Shown here one piece after another: positions 46,541 to 54,408 of a stretch of 64,000 nucleotides of DNA. This DNA is from DATAGF01 sp963819845 (GTDB lineage Bacteria; Actinomycetota; Thermoleophilia; Miltoncostaeales; Miltoncostaeaceae). Within the stretch, counting starts at the first letter, position 1; every line of letters starts with the position of its first letter. The notes below the pieces were generated by a model. The model had not been told where the DNA came from. It ran no database searches and saw nothing but the letters and a program-made list of their open reading frames with translations. The stretch covers positions 186,001-250,000 of the forward strand of contig CAWFXQ010000012.1 in assembly GCA_963819845.1 (NCBI GenBank), in the 5' to 3' direction. The position numbers and the translations under genes are program-made.

Positions 46541-48187
46541 TTGGCCGAGCACGAGAGCTCTCTCGCCGTGCTGGTCGACTTCGAGAACATGGCCCGACCC
46601 GGGGCCAAGGGACGAGGCGACTTCGACATCCACCTGGTCCTCGACCGGCTCGCCGAGAAGGGCCGCGTCCTGGTGAAGCGGGCCTACGCGGACTGGAGCC
46701 GCTACCGAGACGCGCGCCACGAGCTGCAGAACGCCGGCCTGGGCCTCATCGAGATGCCTTCGGCCCGCGAGGGCGCGAAGAACCGCGCCGACATCCAGAT
46801 GGCGGTGGACGCGATGGAGCTCGCCTACAGCCGCGAGCACGTCAACAACTTCGTCATCGTCTCGGGCGACAGCGACTTCACCCCCCTGGTCGGCAAGCTG
46901 CGCGAGCTGAACAAGCGCGTCATCGGGGTGGGCAACCGCGAGTCGGCCAGCGACCTGCTCGTCGCCAACTGCGACGAGTTCATCTACTACGACACCCTCG
47001 TGGCGCGCGCCGGCGGGGGCGGGTCGCGGCGACGCGGCGCCGGCGAGGGCCTCAACCCGGTCCAGCTCCTGCAGGAGACCCTCACCGCCCTCCAGCGGGA
47101 GGGCACCGAGTGGCCCCTGGCGAGCGTCGTCAAGGACTCCATGCGCCGCAAGTACCCGGCCTTCGACGAGACCGACCACGGCTTCTCGACGTTCTCGAAG
47201 TTCCTCGAGGACGCCGCCGGCACCGGCATGGTCAAGGTCGAGACCGACCCGCGCAGCGGCACCTACCGCGTGGAGCTGGCGGCGACGGCCGCGGCCCCCC
47301 CGCGCGCCGGCGGCGGCGGCGGCCGCGGAGCGCGCCGGCGATGACGGCGAGGGCCGGCGGCGGCGGCGGCGCGGCCGCCGTGGCGAGGCCGCCCCCGAGG
47401 CCGCGGCCGAACCGCCCGCGCCCGACGGCGCCGAGGTGTTCGAGGTGCGCGTCGAGCCGACGCCCGATCCCGATCTCGGGGCCCTACCGCCTCTCGACGA
47501 GCCGATCTCGTACGAGGACATGATCATGCTCGGCCCGGCCCCCGAGCTGGGCGAGGACCTGCCCGACCTGGAGGAGGTGTCGGACGTCGGCCCCGACGAG
47601 CCCCCCAGCCGCAGCTCCCGCCGGCGCCGGCGCCGCGCCGCGGTTGCCGATCCCGAGCCGACCGTGGCCGACCTGGAGCCGGTCGAGGCGCCCGACGAGC
47701 CCGAGGCCGACGCGCCGGCCGCCGAGGAGGCCGCGGAGGCCCCCGACGCGGAGGCCGAGACGGCCACCCGCCGGCGCCGCCGGCGGCCGACCGCCGAGCC
47801 CGGCGCGGAGGTGGACGAGGCGCCCGACGCCGCGGCCGAGCCTGCGACGGAGCCCGCGGCGGAGGAGGGGGCCCCCGCGCCGGCCAGGCGCCGCGTCCGC
47901 GCCGCGCCGCCGCGGCGACGCCGGCCGGCGAGGAGGCCCCGGCCGAGGAGGCGCCCAAGCCGCGGCGGCGGACGACCCGCAAGAAGGCCGAGCCGGCCGC
48001 GGCCGAGGCGGCGCCCGAGGCGCCCGCCGAGGATGAGGCGCCCAAGCCGCGACGGCGGACGACCCGCAAGAAGGCCGAGCCGGCCGCGGCCGAGGCGGCG
48101 CCCGAGACGCCCGCCGAGGATGAGGCGCCCAAGCCGCGACGGCGGACGACCCGCAAGAAGGCCGAGCCGGCCGCGGCCGAGGCGTGA
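46541..48187 (+). CDS. NYN-domain nuclease-like protein with LOTUS domain and basic repeat tail, frame interrupted
   Basis: TTG 46541 follows GGAGG. Residues 1-150 form an NYN/PIN-type ribonuclease domain: LAVLVDFENM, RADIQMAVDAMELAY, VIVSGDSDFTPLVGKLRE and GVGNRESASDLLVANCDEF hold the acidic cluster. Residues about 165-248 form an OST-HTH/LOTUS domain (NPVQLLQETLTALQ... FSTFSKFLEDAAGTGMVKV). After frame changes near 47341 and 47930 follows a long tail: an acidic segment, Arg clusters, then three 29-residue repeats around APKPRRRTTRKKAEPAA. It probably binds and processes RNA; target unknown. Confidence 0.75.
47951..48187 (+). repeat. 87-bp tandem repeats encoding Arg/Lys-rich tail
   Basis: The phrase GCGCCCAAGCCGCG recurs at 47951, 48038 and 48125, exactly 87 bases (29 codons) apart. 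The copies are nearly identical, with one or two base changes each. Each unit encodes APKPRRRTTRKKAEPAA followed by an acidic Ala/Glu/Pro spacer. Copy number probably varies between strains. Confidence 0.95.
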
Positions 48188-48315
48188 TCCCTCAGGAGTA
48201 GCGCGCGATGAGCTCAGCGGGAGCCGCAGTCGTGGCGATGGTGCCCATGGTCGCCTCCGCTCCGATTTCCCTTCCCACGCCGGGGACGCCGCGGGCGGGC
48301 GGCCATTCCCGCGAG

Positions 48316-48975
48316 CTACCCGGCCGCGCCCCCGCGGGCCGCGGCCTCCTGCGCCGCCCGCACCACCTCCTCCTCGGGGAGGGCCGCGCCGGAGCGCGAG
48401 ACGGCCTGGATGCCGACGACGTCCCGGCCGCTCGGGAACGTGACGAAGGCGACCGAGCCCGCGACCCCGCCCTGCGACACCTCCACCCGCAGGCCTCGCG
48501 CGCCCGGGACGTCGGGGACCTCGAGCTCGGCGGCGTCCCCGAGGGGCGTACGCCGCACCTCGGCGACGGCGGCGGCCACCTCCTCGGCGGCGGCGTCCTC
48601 GTCGCGCATGCGGATCGCGTAGCTCCGCGCGAGGGCCGGGCCGGTCTCGGGGTCGCGCCCGAGCTGGTCGCGCAGGACGCCCTCGGCGTAGCCGCCCTCG
48701 TCCAGGCGGCGCCGGGCGGGGCCGCGGCCCGGCTCGCCGATCTGGTAGAGCGCCTCGACGAACGAGACCGGGGTCGGCAGCGCCCGGATCGCGCCCGGGC
48801 GCAGGCCCCCGATCGCGTCCTCGGGCGGCAGGAGCGCGGCCAGGCCGGCCTCCGACGGGGGCGCGGGCGCCGTCGCGGCGGTCGATGCGTCGCCGGAGGA
48901 CCCGCCGCACGCCGCGGCGAGCGCGACGCAGCTCGCGACCAGCGCGGCGGCGAGCGCCGCCCGGAGGGGCCTCAC
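48316..48975 (-). CDS. lipoprotein of unknown function
   Basis: The 219-residue protein has a lipoprotein signal (LAAALVASCVALAAAC, Cys about 23) and a low-complexity Ser/Ala/Pro linker. The exported domain begins AAGLAALLPPEDAIGGLRPGAIRALPTP and ends in a sheet VEVSQGGVAGSVAFVTFPSGRDVVGIQAVS. No family recognised. It overlaps the JAMM-protease gene by 4 bases and would be cotranscribed with it. Confidence 0.7.
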   Translation of the reverse strand: MRPLRAALAAALVASCVALAAACGGSSGDASTAATAPAPPSEAGLAALLPPEDAIGGLRPGAIRALPTPVSFVEALYQIGEPGRGPARRRLDEGGYAEGVLRDQLGRDPETGPALARSYAIRMRDEDAAAEEVAAAVAEVRRTPLGDAAELEVPDVPGARGLRVEVSQGGVAGSVAFVTFPSGRDVVGIQAVSRSGAALPEEEVVRAAQEAAARGGAAG

Positions 48976-49383
48976 CCGATCTCCACCGGCTCCTCGGAGA
49001 TCTGGTCGCCGTCGCCCGCGCCGCGGCGGATGCGGAACGCCCGGATCTCCGGCGCGTCCCGGTCGGCCAGCGACACGATCAGGTAGAGCGTGTCCGGGAA
49101 GAAGGCGAGCTCGACGTCGGTGCGCGAGGGGTAGGCCGCCGAGCGCGTGTGCGAGTGGTAGATCGCGAGCAGGTCCTCGCCCGACCGACTCGATGTCGTC
49201 CATGAACCGCAGCTGCTCACGGGGGTCCATGACGTACATGAAGGGGCTGCCCTCCGTGTTGGAGGCGCGCAGCACCCGGGTCGCCTCGCCGTGGAGGCCG
49301 GCGATCATCCCGCAGCACTCGTTGGGGAGGTCGGCGACGGCGTGATCGACGAGCTCCTGGGCGAGGGCGCGGCCGATCCTCAC
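48972..49383 (-). CDS. mec: JAMM/MPN metalloprotease (Mec-type), frame interrupted
   Basis: The zinc protease has about 137 residues and is related to Mec of mycobacteria, which releases cysteine from the CysO-cysteine adduct. The catalytic Glu is in PNECCGMIAG; the JAMM zinc site is HSHTRSAAYPSRTD (His-x-His...Ser-x2-Asp). A frame change near 49190 joins ...FMDDIES to GEDLLAIYHSH. It lies in the same orientation downstream of moeZ-cysO-cysM, which matches the pathway. Confidence 0.85.
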
Positions 49384-49557
49384 GCCGGGGACGCTAGCGA
49401 CAAGTGCCACTGGCCGCCTCTCGCGGGCGGCCAGGCGCATTGGGTCGCCACGGCGGCTTCAGCGCCGCTCCCCCGGGCGAGGCCGGGCCGCCGTGGCTGG
49501 TCGCGCTGACGCGCGATCCGGGCGATCACACGCCAGCCGCCGGCACGGGCCACTAAC

Positions 49558-49592
49558 CTTTCGTCCAGTCGATCCTGAACTTTCGTTCAGTC
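49558..49592. promoter_or_regulatory. pair of 13-bp direct repeats, 22 bases apart
   Basis: CTTTCGTCCAGTC (49558-49570) and CTTTCGTTCAGTC (49580-49592) differ at one base and start 22 bases apart, about two helical turns. They lie in the 214-base gap between the cysM stop and the start of the JAMM-protease gene, in locally AT-richer DNA, and may be a binding site for a dimeric regulator of the protease gene. The rest of the gap shows nothing. Confidence 0.35.
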
Positions 49593-49597
49593 CTCGC

Positions 49598-50563
49598 CTA
49601 CCAGAAGATGCCGCGGTCCAGAGTGTCCTCGACGTCGTTGACGTCGTCGGTCCAGATGCCGGCCGACAGGTACTTCCACCCGCCGTCGCAGACGATCCCG
49701 ACGATCGTGCCCCGCGTCATGCGGGAGGCGATCCGGGCGCAGGTGTGGATGACGGCGCCCGACGACACGCCCGCGAAGATGCCCTCCTCGGCGGCCAGCC
49801 GCCGGGTCATCACGATCGAGTCGCGGTTCGAGACCAGCAGCTTCCGGTCGAGGCGGGCGAGGTCGAGGATGGGCGGTACGAAGCCGTCCTCCAGGCTGCG
49901 CAGCCCGCTGACCGGGTCGCCCTGCAGCGGCTCGCAGGCGACGATCCGGATCTCGGGGCGGTGCTCCTTCAGCCGCGCCGACGCCCCCATGAGGGTGCCG
50001 CCGGTGCCGAGCCCGGCCACGAAGACGTTGACCTCCGGGCAGTCGCGCACGATCTCCTCGGCCGTGCCCTCGTAGTGCGCCCGCGGGTTGGCCGGGTTGC
50101 CGTACTGGAAGGGCATGTAGAGCCCGTTCTCGGCCGAGAGCCGGCGCGCGACCTCGACGGCCCCGTTCGAGCCGAACTCGCCGTCGGTCGGGACGATCTC
50201 GGCGCCGTACAGCTCCAGCAGCTGACGGCGCTCCGGCGTGACGTTCTCGGGCATCACTGCCACGAGCTTGTAGCCCCGGACCCGGCAGATCATCGCCAGC
50301 GAGATGCCGGTGTTGCCGGAGGTCGGCTCCATGATCGTGTCGCCGGGGCGGACGGCCCCGCGCCGCTCGGCGTCCTCGATCAGCGACAGCGCGGTGCGGT
50401 CCTTGATGGAGCCGGTGGGGTTGTGGCTCTCGAGCTTGGCGAGGATCCGGACGCCGGGGTTGGGCGAGAGGCGCTGCAGCTCGACGAGCGGCGTGTCGCC
50501 GATCGTCGCGACGAGGTCGGGCGAGACGGCCGCGGGCGGCGGCGCCAGGCCGACGTCGGTCAC
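49598..50563 (-). CDS. cysM: cysteine synthase, CysM type (CysO-dependent)
   Basis: The 321-residue PLP enzyme is intact. The PLP-Lys is in HNPTGSIKDRTA, the substrate loop is TSGNTG, and the phosphate loop is GLGTGGTLMGA. In mycobacteria this branch joins O-phosphoserine to thiocarboxylated CysO to give CysO-cysteine. The neighbouring carrier and JAMM protease argue for the same reaction here rather than use of free sulfide. GTG start overlaps cysO by 4 bases. Confidence 0.92.
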   Translation of the reverse strand: MTDVGLAPPPAAVSPDLVATIGDTPLVELQRLSPNPGVRILAKLESHNPTGSIKDRTALSLIEDAERRGAVRPGDTIMEPTSGNTGISLAMICRVRGYKLVAVMPENVTPERRQLLELYGAEIVPTDGEFGSNGAVEVARRLSAENGLYMPFQYGNPANPRAHYEGTAEEIVRDCPEVNVFVAGLGTGGTLMGASARLKEHRPEIRIVACEPLQGDPVSGLRSLEDGFVPPILDLARLDRKLLVSNRDSIVMTRRLAAEEGIFAGVSSGAVIHTCARIASRMTRGTIVGIVCDGGWKYLSAGIWTDDVNDVEDTLDRGIFW

Positions 50564-50838
50564 CGCGCGCCCCCGGCCATCGCCGGGAGGATCAGGAGCG
50601 TGTCGCCGTCGGAGACCTCGGTGTCGAGCCAGGCGAGCAGCCGCACGTCCTCGTCGTTGAGGTAGACGTTGACGAAGCGGTGCAGCTCGCCCTCGGGCGT
50701 CTGCAGCTGGGCCCGCACCCCCGGGTGCTTGGCGTAGAGGGCGTCGAGGACCTCGCTGACGGTCGCGCCCGAGACCTCGATCTCGCGCTCGCCCCCGGTG
50801 GCCTGGCGCAGCACCGGGGGGATCCGGACCCTGCTCAC
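50560..50838 (-). CDS. cysO: MoaD/ThiS-family sulfur carrier (CysO-like) with Gly-Gly-Ala-Arg end
   Basis: The 92-residue ubiquitin-fold protein has ATVSEVLDALYAKHPGVRAQL, FVNVYLNDEDVRLL and a C-terminus DGDTLLILPAMAGGAR. A thiocarboxylate can form only on a terminal Gly-Gly, so the two extra residues Ala-Arg would have to be trimmed first, as reported for the pyridine-dithiocarboxylate carrier QbsE by its JAMM protease QbsD. The stop codon is fixed by the overlapping GTG of cysM, so a miscalled end is unlikely. Confidence 0.9.
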   Translation of the reverse strand: MSRVRIPPVLRQATGGEREIEVSGATVSEVLDALYAKHPGVRAQLQTPEGELHRFVNVYLNDEDVRLLAWLDTEVSDGDTLLILPAMAGGAR

Positions 50839-52025
50839 GCCGCGGCGGTCGCGGCGGTCGGGGCGTGCGCGACGCCGGCGCACCAGGCGTCGTAGTCGCG
50901 GAACTCGAGCACGGCGTTCGGGCCGCAGGCCGGGCAGTCGGGGTCGCGCCGCACCTTGAGCTCGGTGAAGGTCATCGCCAGGGCGTCGTAGATCAGCAGC
51001 CGGCCCGCGAGGGTCTCGCCGATGCCCAGGAGCACCTTGATCGCCTCGTTGGCCTGGATGTTCCCCATCACCCCGCAGAGCACGCCGAGGACGCCGGCCT
51101 CGCCGCACGACGGCGCCATGTCCGGCGGCGGCGGCTCGGGGAAGAGGCAGCGGTAGCACGGGCCCTCGTAGGGCAGGAACACCGAGGCGTGGCCCTCGAA
51201 GCGCAGGATGCTCGCGTGCACCAGCGGGGTGCGCGTCATGAGCGCCGCGTCGTTGAGCAGGTAGCGGGTCGGGAAGTTGTCGGCGCCGTTGACGATCACG
51301 TCGTAGCCGGCGATCAGGTCGAGCGCGTTGTCCTTGTCGACCCGGAACGGGTGGACGTTCACCTGCACGTCCGGGTTGAGCGCCTCGATGGCGATCCTGG
51401 CCGACTCGCCCTTGGGCATCCCCACGCGGTCGGTGGTGTGGATGATCTGGCGCTGGAGGTTGCTGGCGTCGACCACGTCGTCGTCGACCAGGCCAAGGGT
51501 GCCCACCCCGGCGGCGGCCAGGTAGTACGCCGCGGGCGAGCCCAGCCCCCCGGCGCCGATCAGGAGCGCCTTCGAGCCGAGCAGCTTGAGCTGGCCCGCC
51601 TCGCCCACCTCGGGGATGAGGACGTGGCGGCTGTAGCGCGAGCGCTGGTCGGGGGTGAGAGTCTTCGGGACGTCGTAGGGCCGGCCGCTCTGCTTCCAGC
51701 GCGCGAAGCCGCCCGCCAGGTTGGTCACGTCCGAATAGCCCATCTCGCGCAGCGTGGTGCCCGCCAGCAGCGAGCGGTTGCCCGAGGCGCAGGAGAGGAC
51801 GATCTCCTGGTCCGGGCGGGCGACGCCGGCGATGCGGCTCTCGAGGAAGCCGCGCGGGATGTGGATCGAGCCCGGGATGTGGCCCTCGTCCCACTCGGCC
51901 TGCTCGCGCACGTCGATCACGAGCGGCGGGTCGCCGGCGTCGCGCCGCGCGGCGAGGTCCGCCACCTGAATCTCGGGCACTTGCTCGCGGGCGTTCGCGA
52001 GAAGATCCTGGTAGCTGCGCGCCAT
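50835..52025 (-). CDS. moeZ: rhodanese-MoeZ fusion (carrier-activating adenylyltransferase/sulfurtransferase)
   Basis: The 396-residue protein adenylates the Gly-Gly end of sulfur-carrier proteins and delivers sulfur to it. Residues 15-115 form a rhodanese with active-site CASGNRS (C79); residues 120-396 form a ThiF/MoeB domain with GAGGLGSPAAYY (157-168), DDDVVDASNLQRQ and a zinc-binding CxxC pair in CYRCLF and CPACGP. In mycobacterial MoeZ the rhodanese is C-terminal, so the domain order is reversed. First gene of the moeZ-cysO-cysM unit. Confidence 0.92.
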   Translation of the reverse strand: MARSYQDLLANAREQVPEIQVADLAARRDAGDPPLVIDVREQAEWDEGHIPGSIHIPRGFLESRIAGVARPDQEIVLSCASGNRSLLAGTTLREMGYSDVTNLAGGFARWKQSGRPYDVPKTLTPDQRSRYSRHVLIPEVGEAGQLKLLGSKALLIGAGGLGSPAAYYLAAAGVGTLGLVDDDVVDASNLQRQIIHTTDRVGMPKGESARIAIEALNPDVQVNVHPFRVDKDNALDLIAGYDVIVNGADNFPTRYLLNDAALMTRTPLVHASILRFEGHASVFLPYEGPCYRCLFPEPPPPDMAPSCGEAGVLGVLCGVMGNIQANEAIKVLLGIGETLAGRLLIYDALAMTFTELKVRRDPDCPACGPNAVLEFRDYDAWCAGVAHAPTAATAAA

Positions 52026-52056
52026 GTCCGTCTCCCGTGCTGCGGCTGAACCGGCG

Positions 52057-52075
52057 ATTCTACGCCGGGATTCTA
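52057..52075 (-). promoter_or_regulatory. two tandem TAGAAT -10 boxes before moeZ
   Basis: On the minus strand TAGAAT occurs at 52075-52070 and again at 52062-52057, as part of the direct repeat GTAGAATC, 13 bases apart. The nearer box lies 31 bases from the moeZ ATG. Two start sites, or one start with alternative polymerase contacts, would serve the cysteine-synthesis genes. Confidence 0.45.
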
Positions 52076-52155
52076 CCCTTTTCCGGCGGCGGGGCGACCT
52101 CGGCGCCCGCGGGAACCGCCCGATACTTCGAAAAGTGTAGCGCCGCCTGTCAGCC

Positions 52156-52428
52156 ATGATGCCGTCGATGGCCCGCCCGACACTCCGAAAGAGCGCCTTC
52201 TCCAACATCGACGGCCGCACGCGCTGCCCGACCCCCGACTGCTGGGGCGACCTCCTCCTCATCCCGACCGGCGCCGCGGACGAGGACGGTATCCCGTCGT
52301 TCCAGCCGTTCACCGCCTGCCCCCTCTGCGGCCAGGCCTTCGACCTGGAGCCCGACGTCTCCGACCGGGACCTCTTCCTGCGCATCTCCTGGCTGCGCGC
52401 CAACCCCCACGAGGCGGAGGGAGGGTGA
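52156..52428 (+). CDS. small Cys-rich (zinc-ribbon-like) protein
   Basis: The 90-residue soluble protein has two Cys pairs, RCPTPDC and ACPLCGQ, about 45 residues apart. This suits a zinc ribbon of CxxxxC...CxxC form. The intervening part contains DLLLIPTGAADEDGIPSF. No family recognised. Start ATG 52156; ATG 52168 also fits. It overlaps the next gene by 4 bases. Confidence 0.65.
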   Translation: MMPSMARPTLRKSAFSNIDGRTRCPTPDCWGDLLLIPTGAADEDGIPSFQPFTACPLCGQAFDLEPDVSDRDLFLRISWLRANPHEAEGG

Positions 52429-53012
52429 GGCGGGCGATCCACACCCTGGCGGCGATCCTGGTGAGCGCCGTGGCGGCGGCGGTCGTGTTCCTGATCATGA
52501 TCCAGGGCGCGTTCAGACAGGGCTTCACCGAGCTCGACTACAACGACGTCCTCAGATCGCTCGTCGAAAGCTCGACAGAGGAGGACGCCGGGGAGCTGAC
52601 GGGCTTCTACGCCACCGTCGTCGCCGCCCTCGTCCTGGTCGTCTTCCACGGGCTCGTGGTGACCCGTCTCGTGCGGCGCGGCTGGCTGGTGCAGGGCCTG
52701 GCGCTCGGGGCCGTCGCCGCGCTGGTGGTGGGCTTGGTGTTCTGCGGCTATGCCGACTCCCGGCTCGAGGCGCCCATCGGGCTCTTCGGCGTCAACGCGG
52801 GCGGCATCGCGCCCGTGGCGATCGTGCTCAGCTCGCTCGGCTTCGGCCTGGTCGCGTCGCGCTGCTACCGCCTCATGACGAGCGCGGGCTGGTGGGAGGT
52901 GCACGAGGTCGACGAGGCCGCCGCCATCGAGAGCGTCGCCGAGCTCGAGCCGGCCGAGGGCTCACTCGAACTCGCCGAAGAGGGGCCCGAAGACCGCCGC
53001 ATGGGCTCCTGA
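52425..53012 (+). CDS. four-helix membrane protein of unknown function
   Basis: The 195-residue protein has four predicted membrane helices (about 5-27, 58-82, 87-107 and 120-145). A soluble loop with GFTELDYNDVLRSLVESSTEEDAGELTG lies between helices 1 and 2, and an acidic C-terminal tail is rich in Glu. No family recognised. GTG start overlaps the small Cys-rich gene; likely cotranscribed. Confidence 0.65.
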   Translation: MRRAIHTLAAILVSAVAAAVVFLIMIQGAFRQGFTELDYNDVLRSLVESSTEEDAGELTGFYATVVAALVLVVFHGLVVTRLVRRGWLVQGLALGAVAALVVGLVFCGYADSRLEAPIGLFGVNAGGIAPVAIVLSSLGFGLVASRCYRLMTSAGWWEVHEVDEAAAIESVAELEPAEGSLELAEEGPEDRRMGS

Positions 53013-53183
53013 GGTGATGCCCAGGCGCTCGGCCGGAGCGGCGCGCGCCAGCTCCTCGTAGCTGCCGACGGGGGCGTCGTCGGGGATCGCCGCGCGCAGT
53101 GCCGCGGCGTCGGCCCCCGGGGGGCCGAACGACCGGAGGGCCGCCTGGAGGTCGCGCCCCAGTATGGGCCGCCCGCCCGGCAT
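52962..53183 (-). CDS. small hypothetical protein
   Basis: The 73-residue protein is GRDLQAALRSFGPPGADAAALRAAIPDDAPVGSYEELARAAPAERLG... with no signal. It overlaps the 3' end of the opposite-strand membrane-protein gene by 51 bases and starts 23 bases from the divergent MFS gene. Normal-looking composition and an ATG start make it plausible, but no family is recognised. Confidence 0.4.
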   Translation of the reverse strand: MPGGRPILGRDLQAALRSFGPPGADAAALRAAIPDDAPVGSYEELARAAPAERLGITSGAHAAVFGPLFGEFE

Positions 53184-53193
53184 GGGAACAACC

Positions 53194-53199
53194 TATCGT
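53194..53199 (+). promoter_or_regulatory. -10 hexamer TATCGT, six bases before ATG 53206
   Basis: TATCGT is followed by six C and the ATG of the exporter gene, without a Shine-Dalgarno sequence. It has the same spacing as the other proposed leaderless starts. Confidence 0.45.
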
Positions 53200-53205
53200 C
53201 CCCCC

Positions 53206-54408
53206 ATGAGCGCGACCGCCCGCACGGCGCTGCCGCCCGCCGAGGCCCGCGAGGCGATGGACCGCACCGGGCTCACCCTGCTGGCCTCGGGACACCTCAT
53301 CATCGACGCGACCAGCGGCGCGGTCCCGGCGATGCTGCCGGTCTTCACGGCCCTCTACGCGCTCTCGGACCTCGCCGCGAGCATGATCCTCGGCGCGTCG
53401 CTGCTGGTGTCGTCGGCGATCCAGCCGCTGTTCGGGCTGCTCGCCGACCGCCGGCCCACCCCGGCGTTCCTCTGGGGCGGCGTCGCCATCGCCGCGGCGG
53501 GCCTGGCCGTGTCGGGCCTGGCCGGCGGCTACCTCGGGGTGCTCGCGTGCGTCGTCGGCTCCGGGCTCGGCATCGCGGCCTTCCATCCCGAGGCGGCGCG
53601 CGTGGCGAACCGGATCTCCGCCGAGCGGCCAGCCACCGGGCTGGCGTGGTTCATGGTCGGGGGCCACGCCGGCTTCGCGCTGGGGCCGCTGCTCGCGGCG
53701 CTCTTCATCCCGCTGCTCGACGCGCGCGCCACCCTGGTCTTCCTGGTGCCGGGCATGCTCGTCTCGGTCTGGCTCTACCACCAGCGCGGCCGCCTGACGG
53801 TGGCGGTCCCGCGGCCCCGTCTCCACGCGCCGCCCCGGCCCCGCGCGAGCACGTGGAGCATCGGCCTGCTGCTGTTCGTCACGAGCATGCGCACATGGAC
53901 CGTCTTCTGCCTCCTCGCCCTCGCGCCGCTGCTGCTCACCGAGGACCGCGGCCTCTCCGAGCAGGCCGCCGGCTTCGTCGTCGCGGCCTTCGCCGGCGCG
54001 GGGGCGGTCGGCACCGTCGCCGGCGCCGCCCTGGCCGAGCGCGTCGGCGGCCGGCGAATGCTCCTGTGGACGCTGCCGGCGGCTGCGCCCCTGATCGCGG
54101 GCTTCCTGCTGACGGACGGGGCCGCGAGCGTGATCCTCCTCACGGCGGCCGGGTTCGTCCTGCTCGCCTCGTTCTCGGTCACCGTCCTGATGGGCCAGCT
54201 CTACCTGCCGGACCGCCTGGGGCTGGCCGCCGGGCTGATGATCGGGTTCGGCGCCATCGGCGTCGCGCCACCGGGCCTGGCCTTGTTCGGCGCGATCGCC
54301 GACGCGGCCGGGCGCGAGGCGGCCCTGTGGGGCATCGCGGCGCTGCCCCTTCTGGCCGGCGCGGTGGCGCTGCTCCTCCCCCGGCGGCCGGTGCCGGTGG
54401 CGGCCTGA
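53206..54408 (+). CDS. MFS transporter, fosmidomycin-resistance (Fsr) type
   Basis: The 400-residue major-facilitator protein has about twelve helices. The opening LLASGHLIIDATSGAVPAMLPVFTALYALS and the loop LLADRRPTPAFLW are typical of the Fsr subgroup of drug exporters. GSGLGIAAFHPEAARVAN is the conserved stretch in helices 4-5. Substrate unknown. The stop overlaps the rarA start (TGATG). Confidence 0.85.
   Translation: MSATARTALPPAEAREAMDRTGLTLLASGHLIIDATSGAVPAMLPVFTALYALSDLAASMILGASLLVSSAIQPLFGLLADRRPTPAFLWGGVAIAAAGLAVSGLAGGYLGVLACVVGSGLGIAAFHPEAARVANRISAERPATGLAWFMVGGHAGFALGPLLAALFIPLLDARATLVFLVPGMLVSVWLYHQRGRLTVAVPRPRLHAPPRPRASTWSIGLLLFVTSMRTWTVFCLLALAPLLLTEDRGLSEQAAGFVVAAFAGAGAVGTVAGAALAERVGGRRMLLWTLPAAAPLIAGFLLTDGAASVILLTAAGFVLLASFSVTVLMGQLYLPDRLGLAAGLMIGFGAIGVAPPGLALFGAIADAAGREAALWGIAALPLLAGAVALLLPRRPVPVAA

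Noticed and set aside
47951..48187. Regular repeats considered as a CRISPR array
   Set aside because: The units are contiguous 87-base coding repeats in a basic protein tail, with no unique spacers and no cas genes.
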